From JBGMEA01 sp964444065 (lineage in GTDB: Bacteria; Bacillota; Clostridia; Eubacteriales; Anaerofustaceae): a DNA stretch of 64,000 bases. Shown piece by piece: positions 58,899 through 64,000 of the stretch. How positions within the stretch are numbered: the stretch's first letter is position 1; the number at the start of each line of letters is the position of its first letter. The notes below the pieces were generated by a model. It did no database searches, was not told the DNA's origin, and saw only the letters and a list, made by a program, of their open reading frames with translations. Where the stretch lies: assembly GCA_964444065.1 (NCBI GenBank), contig CAYUFL010000001.1, forward strand, positions 21,981-85,980, written 5' to 3'. The translations under genes were made by a program, and so were the position numbers.

Positions 58899-58923
58899 GT
58901 TTCGCCTATGCGGAACTTTTTTT
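58897..58923 (+). terminator. Terminator of the PilZ gene
   Basis: AAGTTTCGC and GCGGAACTT (one G-U pair) around CTAT, then seven T. The first arm overlaps the stop codon. Confidence 0.85.
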
Positions 58924-58936
58924 ATTATGAAATCCC

Positions 58937-58963
58937 TAATCTTCTTTTTTCTTATGTCGATAT
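58937..58963 (+). promoter_or_regulatory. Sigma-D (FliA)-type promoter of fliD
   Basis: TAAT (58937-58940), 15 bases, GTCGATAT (58956-58963). It agrees with TAAA-N15-GCCGATAT in all but two positions, 35 bases before the fliD start. Confidence 0.8.
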
Positions 58964-58997
58964 ATTTGTTAGTAAGGTATGGTAAGGAGTAAACGTT

Positions 58998-61322
58998 ATG
59001 GTATACAGTGTCAGTTCTTATTCATCTTTGACGAACAGCTCGGCAGTGTTTGGGTTGGCATCCGGACTCGACACGGAAGAGTTAATCAAAGCGATGACAA
59101 CAAGCACTCGCTCAAAAATAGCTGTTCAACTGCAAAATAAGCAGGTTGCTTTATGGAAACAGGATAATTACAGGACAATTTCGTCCGCATTAACCGAATT
59201 TCAGAATAAATATCTCGGCAATAACACTTCATCAGGCAGTATGCTGAATTCCAAATATTTTGAAGTGTCGAACATCACCAATACTTCAGATTACGTCAAA
59301 ATAAGCGGCGACACGGACGTGGCGAGCAAAATGGTCATTCGGGATATTTCACAATTGGCGACGAAAACGAATTTCACTGCTTCGGTGTCGGCAGATACGA
59401 CCGTCACAACAGGTGAAATTCAGGAATCGTGGGATCTGAACTATCTGCATGGCGCAAAGTTTTCTTTGAATTATGCCGCTGCAGACTATTCACTTACCAT
59501 GGATTCCGATTTTGTATTTTCCGATACTGCCACCACAGACGCACTGAAACTCGATGAAGTGCTCAGTGAATTAAATACTCAGATATCTGCAAACAGTGCA
59601 CTGAGCGGCAAACTGGAATTTTCAAAAGTTGATGACGGCAACGGCGGCTATACAGTTGCACTGACAGATCTGAGCGGTAACAACGAGACCATCGCGATCA
59701 AAGACGGCGGCTCTTCTATATTATTGAATGGACTTGGCATGAGTGCCGATCAAACATCCTCTTCCGGAATCCTGTCGGGAGCTTCATCCGCTGAAGTATC
59801 GGCAATGTATGAAACAAAAACACTTTCGGGAGTGCTCTCCGGCACAACTCTCAAACTTGATTTGAACGGTGATGGTGCAACGATTGCCTTCAATGCAGAC
59901 CAAACAGATCAATATGATACAGCATCCGAGCTTGCAACATACCTGCAGCAAGCAATTGACAAGGCATACGGGAGCAATGCGGTTTCCGTATCGCTGGATG
60001 GAAACAATCAGCTTGTTTTTGAAACTGCCGAAAGCAGTTCGGTCTTTAAAATTTCTGCGGCAAGCACATCAACCGTGCTGGGTGCCGATGGCGCTTTGCA
60101 TGTGAAAGCAGGCGAAAGCAATCGGCTTGAACTGACAAAGACGATTTCGGATATTGCTTCCGAATTTTCAACTCCTCTGACAACAAATGCCAACGGCAAC
60201 TACGAGCTATCCGTGAACGGCACAACGTTTGAATTCAAACCGGATGCATTGTTCGGAGACATTATGAGCCGCATCAACAACTCATCTGCCGGAGTCAAAA
60301 TCAGCTATATCACAACAACAAATTCTTTTACTGTAAGTGCAAAAAACTACGGTTCGGCAGGATCGGTTGATATTACTGACAGCAACGGCAGCAATCTTGC
60401 CACCGCACTGTTCGGTACCGGCTATACCGTTTCGGAAGCACAAGACTCAAAAATCGAAGTCAGTTTCGATGGTGGCAGCACCTATCAGTGGGTAACCAGA
60501 AGCTCCAATTCGTTCACACTCGACGGCGTCAGTATCCAGTTGTTGGGCAAAGCAGACGGCGCAACACAGGAGAATATCAGCTTCTCGGTCAGCACAGACT
60601 CAGACATTCTGTATAATAAAATATCATCATTTATAGAAGACTATAATTCAATTATTACTTTAATCTCGGGCAAATTAACGGAAACGCAGGCAAATGACGA
60701 ACAATATCTTCCCCTTACGGAAGAGCAGAAAAAAGATATGTCCGATGACGAAATTAAAAATTGGGAGACCGAAGCAAAAAAAGGTCTTTTGAAAAACGAT
60801 CAGTATCTGGCAAGCATTCTCACTGATCTGCGCACATCCATGAACACGGTCGTAACCGGTCTGAATACTACGCTCTCGGGTATTGGAATTGCAACGGCAG
60901 CTTACGACTGGGAAAGTAACGGTAAGCTCGAAATCGATGAGGATACATTGAAGGCAGCTATCACAAATGATCCGGAAGCGATCAAAAATCTTTTTCTTCA
61001 AGAATCCAATGATGATAAAGATACGGATTCGATGGGACTGTCCTATCGAATGCAGAAAATATTGAACAAATATGTCCAGACACTTGGGACGGACGGCATA
61101 CTCGTCTCACTGGCAGGCGTTGATAACGATAATTCGGATGAAAACAATACCTATTCCAACAGGATTGATTCCATCAATGACACGCTCGAGGATTTAAAAG
61201 AAAAATTGCAGACAGAAGAAGCCAGATATGTAAAAAAATTCAGTGCACTTGAAACCTATATCAGCAATATGAATTCACAAAGTTCCTATCTGTCCTCAAT
61301 GCTCGGCACGTCTTCGTCATAA
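58998..61322 (+). CDS. fliD: Flagellar filament cap protein FliD
   Basis: The 774-residue protein caps the growing filament and helps flagellin fold. The FliD N-domain contains VFGLASGLDTEELIKAMTTS and QVALWKQDNYRTISSALTEF. The variable middle part (residues 120-520) is large, and the C-domain has DYNSIITLISGKLTETQAND, LTEEQKKDMSDDEIKNWETE and a terminal coiled coil with EEARYVKKFSALETYISNMN. It starts at ATG 58998 behind AAGGAG and heads fliD-fliS-fliT-cheW. Confidence 0.95.
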   Translation: MVYSVSSYSSLTNSSAVFGLASGLDTEELIKAMTTSTRSKIAVQLQNKQVALWKQDNYRTISSALTEFQNKYLGNNTSSGSMLNSKYFEVSNITNTSDYVKISGDTDVASKMVIRDISQLATKTNFTASVSADTTVTTGEIQESWDLNYLHGAKFSLNYAAADYSLTMDSDFVFSDTATTDALKLDEVLSELNTQISANSALSGKLEFSKVDDGNGGYTVALTDLSGNNETIAIKDGGSSILLNGLGMSADQTSSSGILSGASSAEVSAMYETKTLSGVLSGTTLKLDLNGDGATIAFNADQTDQYDTASELATYLQQAIDKAYGSNAVSVSLDGNNQLVFETAESSSVFKISAASTSTVLGADGALHVKAGESNRLELTKTISDIASEFSTPLTTNANGNYELSVNGTTFEFKPDALFGDIMSRINNSSAGVKISYITTTNSFTVSAKNYGSAGSVDITDSNGSNLATALFGTGYTVSEAQDSKIEVSFDGGSTYQWVTRSSNSFTLDGVSIQLLGKADGATQENISFSVSTDSDILYNKISSFIEDYNSIITLISGKLTETQANDEQYLPLTEEQKKDMSDDEIKNWETEAKKGLLKNDQYLASILTDLRTSMNTVVTGLNTTLSGIGIATAAYDWESNGKLEIDEDTLKAAITNDPEAIKNLFLQESNDDKDTDSMGLSYRMQKILNKYVQTLGTDGILVSLAGVDNDNSDENNTYSNRIDSINDTLEDLKEKLQTEEARYVKKFSALETYISNMNSQSSYLSSMLGTSSS

Positions 61323-61352
61323 AGTTGAACGAATTAAGATTTGGAGAAAATT

Positions 61353-61724
61353 ATGTATAATCCACTGACACAATATAAGGAGCAGGCAATCTCCACCATG
61401 TCAAAAGGAGAATTGACCGTAGCCTTGTTCGATGAAGCACTTAAAAATATCAGACACGCCATTTTGCTTATGGAACAACAGGATTACACACGCAGCAAAA
61501 ATTGTACAGACAAAGCGCAAAGCATTTTCAGATATCTGTGCGTCGCACTGAACTATAATTACGATATTTCTAACAGTCTCAATCAACTGTATAAATTTTT
61601 CAATCAGGAAATCATCAGAGCGGATATTAGGCGAGATCCTGAAGTGTTGGATGCCATTTTCCCGTTAGTCAGTGATATGAGGGATACATGGGCGCAGGCA
61701 GAAAAATTAATTCACATGAAATAA
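61353..61724 (+). CDS. fliS: Flagellin export chaperone FliS
   Basis: The 123-residue helical chaperone reads YNPLTQYKEQAISTMSKGEL at its N-terminus, with LTVALFDEALKNIRHAILLM and NLYKF-like NQLYKFFNQEIIRADIR. It keeps flagellin unfolded before export. ATG 61353, nine bases after GGAG, is preferred to a frame opening at 61341. The gene follows fliD by 30 bases. Confidence 0.93.
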   Translation: MYNPLTQYKEQAISTMSKGELTVALFDEALKNIRHAILLMEQQDYTRSKNCTDKAQSIFRYLCVALNYNYDISNSLNQLYKFFNQEIIRADIRRDPEVLDAIFPLVSDMRDTWAQAEKLIHMK

Positions 61725-61737
61725 TCGAGGAAGATAA

Positions 61738-62169
61738 ATGCAAAACAACACCATTGAAATTTGCTTTGAACAAAAACTGCTCGCTCTGCAAAAAATACAC
61801 GTACTGACCGAAGAATTGATTCATTTGTGCAACGACGACCAGCTGGATGAAATGAATGCTCTCTTCCTGCAAAGACAGGATTGCATCAACCGCATCGAAA
61901 AATGCAGGATTCTGGTTGACAACACCCTTAAGGAATGCTCCGATGCTGATCAAAAGACGGTTGCGGCAATTTCAGACGAAACCATCTCGCTCGAAAACAC
62001 TCCCCCGCAATGGAGAAATGTTTTTGATTCTCAGCTTTGTTTTATCACAACACTTCGCAAGGTTGTAGATTTGGATCATACTCTGGTTCAACATCTTACA
62101 GAAAAGCGTGAATCACTGATCAATACCAAACCAAACCAATCGAACAAAAAGCAAAATAACTATAGATGA
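61738..62169 (+). CDS. FliT/FlgN-like flagellar chaperone (tentative)
   Basis: The 143-residue all-helical protein starts at ATG 61738 behind GAGG, 13 bases after fliS. FEQKLLALQKIHVLTEELIH and LDEMNALFLQRQDCINRIEK are long amphipathic helices typical of FliT and FlgN chaperones. Sequence in this group is poorly conserved, and the position after fliS makes FliT, the chaperone of FliD, most likely. Confidence 0.65.
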   Translation: MQNNTIEICFEQKLLALQKIHVLTEELIHLCNDDQLDEMNALFLQRQDCINRIEKCRILVDNTLKECSDADQKTVAAISDETISLENTPPQWRNVFDSQLCFITTLRKVVDLDHTLVQHLTEKRESLINTKPNQSNKKQNNYR

Positions 62170-62182
62170 GGAGAGTCCGCAA

Positions 62183-62671
62183 ATGAATACATATGAAGAA
62201 ACAGAAGCTTTATTAATGGATACGGAAACTGATATGGAAGGAAAGTACCTCACTTTTCATACAGATCAGCAGCTGTTCGGGATCCCGATCTCGAAAGTAG
62301 TCGAAATCATCAGTATGCTGGAAATCACGCCGGTACCCGAATATCCTTCTCATATCAAGGGTATCATCAATCTCCGGGGACGGATTATATCCGTAATCGA
62401 TATGAGAATACGCCTGAATAAAGATCAGGGGATTTACAACGAACGCACATGCATTGTGGTCATTGATATCAGCGGCAGACATGTCGGTTTTATCGTCGAT
62501 GAAGTCAAGGAAGTGCTTGATGTTGCTTACAGTGATATTTCGGAGCGCTCACAGCTTACCTATACATCCGACAATGATTATCTGACCGGATTTGCAAAAC
62601 TCAATGACGAAGTAATCTTGCTGCTTGATATGGATAAAATCCTGTATGAGTCGGATATCGCGTATTTATAA
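62183..62671 (+). CDS. cheW: Chemotaxis coupling protein CheW, copy 2
   Basis: The 162-residue CheW reads GKYLTFHTDQQLFGIPISKV, PEYPSHIKGIINLRGRIISV and GRHVGFIVDEVKEVLDVAYS. It starts at ATG 62183 behind GAGGAG and closes the fliD operon. It differs clearly from copy 1, so the two may serve different receptor arrays or compete for CheA. Confidence 0.93.
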   Translation: MNTYEETEALLMDTETDMEGKYLTFHTDQQLFGIPISKVVEIISMLEITPVPEYPSHIKGIINLRGRIISVIDMRIRLNKDQGIYNERTCIVVIDISGRHVGFIVDEVKEVLDVAYSDISERSQLTYTSDNDYLTGFAKLNDEVILLLDMDKILYESDIAYL

Positions 62672-62697
62672 AACACAATCTGCCAAACAATTAAACA

Positions 62698-62739
62698 AAA
62701 AAAAATTCCTTTCTTTCGATCAAGAGAGGAATCTTTTTT
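62698..62739. terminator. Bidirectional terminator between cheW and comFB
   Basis: ATTCCTTTCTT (62705-62715) and AAGAGAGGAAT (62722-62732) pair over 11 bp with one G-U pair. A and T runs flank it on both sides. Confidence 0.88.
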
Positions 62740-62748
62740 TGCCTTATT

Positions 62749-63183
62749 TCAATCATTTGCGTCAGATTCATGCAAGGGACTCTTTCGCAATAACAGCACT
62801 TCACGCAATACGACTGTCGTAACCTCCAAACCCAATGCCGAATCGCAGTTTTGCGCCTGTTCTTCCAGCTGTGCGCCTGTACCGACAACATATCTCGGAG
62901 AAAACTGATTGATCACCTGCGTGAAAATATGCGCCCTGCATTTTTCACATTTACAGCAGTCCATCTTCTCCATAACCATTTTCATCTTTTCCCGCACAAG
63001 AAATGCCATCAGATTCTGCGCATAAGATTGCTCTGATGCCTGAGAAGCATTCTCCGTTTCCCTGATCGCTTCCTGGATCATTGGCTCCGGTTTTTCGTCC
63101 TGTTTCAGGTTGGACAAATTGCTGCTCGGCATGATCTTTTTATACATTGATTCGGTATCAAATGTTTTTTTGACCTTGCCCAC
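62749..63183 (-). CDS. ComFB-domain protein
   Basis: The 144-residue protein has a polar N-terminal half (residues 1-60) and a ComFB domain: NLMAFLVREKMKMVMEKMDC, CKCEKCRAHIFTQVINQFSP and RYVVGTGAQLEEQ. The CCKCEKC cluster probably binds zinc. I choose GTG 63183, seven bases after AGAGGTG in the end of the ParA gene. TTG 63189 is the alternative. ComFB proteins are known in the Bacillus comF operon and as c-di-GMP-binding proteins in cyanobacteria. Linkage to motility genes and ParA is notable. Confidence 0.82.
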   Translation of the reverse strand: MGKVKKTFDTESMYKKIMPSSNLSNLKQDEKPEPMIQEAIRETENASQASEQSYAQNLMAFLVREKMKMVMEKMDCCKCEKCRAHIFTQVINQFSPRYVVGTGAQLEEQAQNCDSALGLEVTTVVLREVLLLRKSPLHESDAND

Positions 63184-63185
63184 TG

Positions 63186-63953
63186 TCAAACACCTCTTTC
63201 TGTCAACTCATTTACCAACCGCATATAATCGTCAATCGCTGTATGCTTATTGACATGATCGAGTATATTTTCCTGATTTGCCTGTACCTCCATTAAGATC
63301 ACACTGGAGCGGATCGTGGTTTGAAATACTTCCGTATTCATATCAGCGGCAATCATCTCGGTAATTCGCTTGATTTCTTTGCTTAGAATCGTTCTGCTGT
63401 TATATTTTGTCAGCAAAATTCCTTCAATTCTGATTTTGGAATTGCAATATGTCTTCACACGGGAAATTGTTTCTGCAAGCTGTGCAATTCCCTGCAGACT
63501 GAAAATATCCGCAAGCATCGGGATAATAACATAATCGCAGGCAGTCAAAGCATTGACTGTGAGAATCCCGAGTGCCGGAGGTGTATCAATCAGAATATAA
63601 TCATACCGATCCTTAATCGGTTCCAAGGCTTCCCTCAGCAGATATTCTCTGCCTGTGTTTGTGAATTCCAACTCGATTCCGCTCATCAGAATATTCGAAG
63701 GGATTACATCAAAAGTAGACGAAGAACGGAAAATTGCTCCGGAAGCATCGCACTGACCTTTTATTACTTCATAAATAGAAGCACTGCCTTCTTCATTCGT
63801 CACGCCGCAGGAAAAGCTAAGATTTGCCTGCGGATCGAAATCAACGCAAAGAACCCGGCTGCCGATCTTACGAAACCCTGCAGCCAGACATGCAGTGCTG
63901 GTCGTTTTGCCGACTCCTCCTTTTTGATTGGTGATACAAATGATTTTTGCCAT
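63186..63953 (-). CDS. ParA/Soj-family ATPase
   Basis: The 255-residue Walker-type ATPase has the deviant Walker A KGGVGKTTSTA, LCVDFDPQANLS (Walker A') and YILIDTPPALG (Walker B). No ParB or parS is in the window, and the partner gene is ComFB. ATPases of this type position chemotaxis arrays, flagella or DNA. The place next to flagellar and che genes favours array or flagellum placement. It starts at ATG 63953 behind AAAGGAG. Confidence 0.88.
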   Translation of the reverse strand: MAKIICITNQKGGVGKTTSTACLAAGFRKIGSRVLCVDFDPQANLSFSCGVTNEEGSASIYEVIKGQCDASGAIFRSSSTFDVIPSNILMSGIELEFTNTGREYLLREALEPIKDRYDYILIDTPPALGILTVNALTACDYVIIPMLADIFSLQGIAQLAETISRVKTYCNSKIRIEGILLTKYNSRTILSKEIKRITEMIAADMNTEVFQTTIRSSVILMEVQANQENILDHVNKHTAIDDYMRLVNELTERGV

Positions 63954-63971
63954 GATTACTCCTTTGATAAG

Positions 63972-64000
63972 AAAAAACCCGTTACTTCCCGCATTGCGGG
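63972..64000 (-). terminator. Partial terminator of an upstream gene
   Basis: On the minus strand CCCGCAATGCGGG, then ACGGGTTTTTT. CCCG can pair either with the near GCGGG or with the later CGGG before the T-run. The element is cut by the window edge. Confidence 0.45.

Noticed and set aside
62213..62482. Minus-strand open frame inside cheW copy 2
   Set aside because: Antisense shadow without ribosome site.
1..64000. CRISPR arrays, insertion sequences or restriction/defence genes
   Set aside because: None seen: no regularly spaced direct repeats and no transposase, Cas, methylase or toxin-antitoxin genes recognised.

Overview
The window comes from a motile, anaerobic, nitrogen-fixing member of the Bacillota (Firmicutes). 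The evidence is low-to-moderate GC, strong AGGAGG-type ribosome binding sites, sigma-A promoters with extended -10 boxes, PepV, a PerR-type repressor, a CpXC protein, and above all a clostridial-type nif operon: NifI1/NifI2 between NifH and NifD, a fused NifN-B, a NifV split into omega and alpha genes, and a Clostridium pasteurianum-type 2Fe-2S ferredoxin. I cannot fix the class or genus from sequence alone.

Layout. 1-12.9 kb, mostly minus strand: a truncated carbohydrate-binding lipoprotein, a PH-domain protein, a uracil/xanthine-type permease with a MarR regulator, a MATE exporter, a glutamate-cysteine ligase paired with an ATP-grasp ligase, a flippase-like membrane protein, and a glycerol-3-phosphate-dehydrogenase-like three-gene operon behind an attenuator-like leader. 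A perfect-consensus promoter at 3984-4012 appears to drive an unannotated structured RNA (about 4019-4246). 13-24 kb: PepV, a TetR regulator, a URO-D-like protein, two tandem LUD proteins with a cyclophilin, an alpha-oxoamine synthase, a sugar-phosphate transferase, an aldehyde dehydrogenase, a 40-residue rubredoxin, a PerR-like regulator, tRNA-Lys and a CpXC protein. 24.2-27.1 kb, plus strand: a phage-derived tail and lysis cassette in which a holin-like gene and an M23 lysin look joined across a -1 frame change.

27.2-42.6 kb, all minus strand: the nitrogenase region. Transcription runs nifH-nifI1-nifI2-nifD-nifK-nifE-nifN-B-fdx-nifV(omega)-nifV(alpha)-modA-modB-modC. The products cover nitrogenase structure, PII-like post-translational control, cofactor assembly, homocitrate synthesis, an electron carrier and molybdate uptake. 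Just upstream sits a two-gene operon encoding an AnfO-like protein and a protein with MORN-like repeats and a Cys-rich tail. Both operons have leaders carrying a tetraloop hairpin followed by a short U-run.

43-64 kb: ribosomal protein L25, an LDH2-type dehydrogenase, an SRAP protein and a BTAD regulator with a degenerate GGDEF-like C-terminus, followed by a chemotaxis and flagellar region. This holds two chemoreceptor genes sharing about 1.4 kb of apparently identical DNA, cheA-cheR-cheB, a flagellar operon (FliK-like protein, FlhB C-terminal homologue, CheW, PilZ), fliD-fliS-fliT-cheW, and ComFB with a ParA-type ATPase. Four promoters of the form TAAN-N15-[GT][TC]CGA (sigma-D/sigma-28 type) tie fliD, cheA and both receptor genes into one motility regulon.
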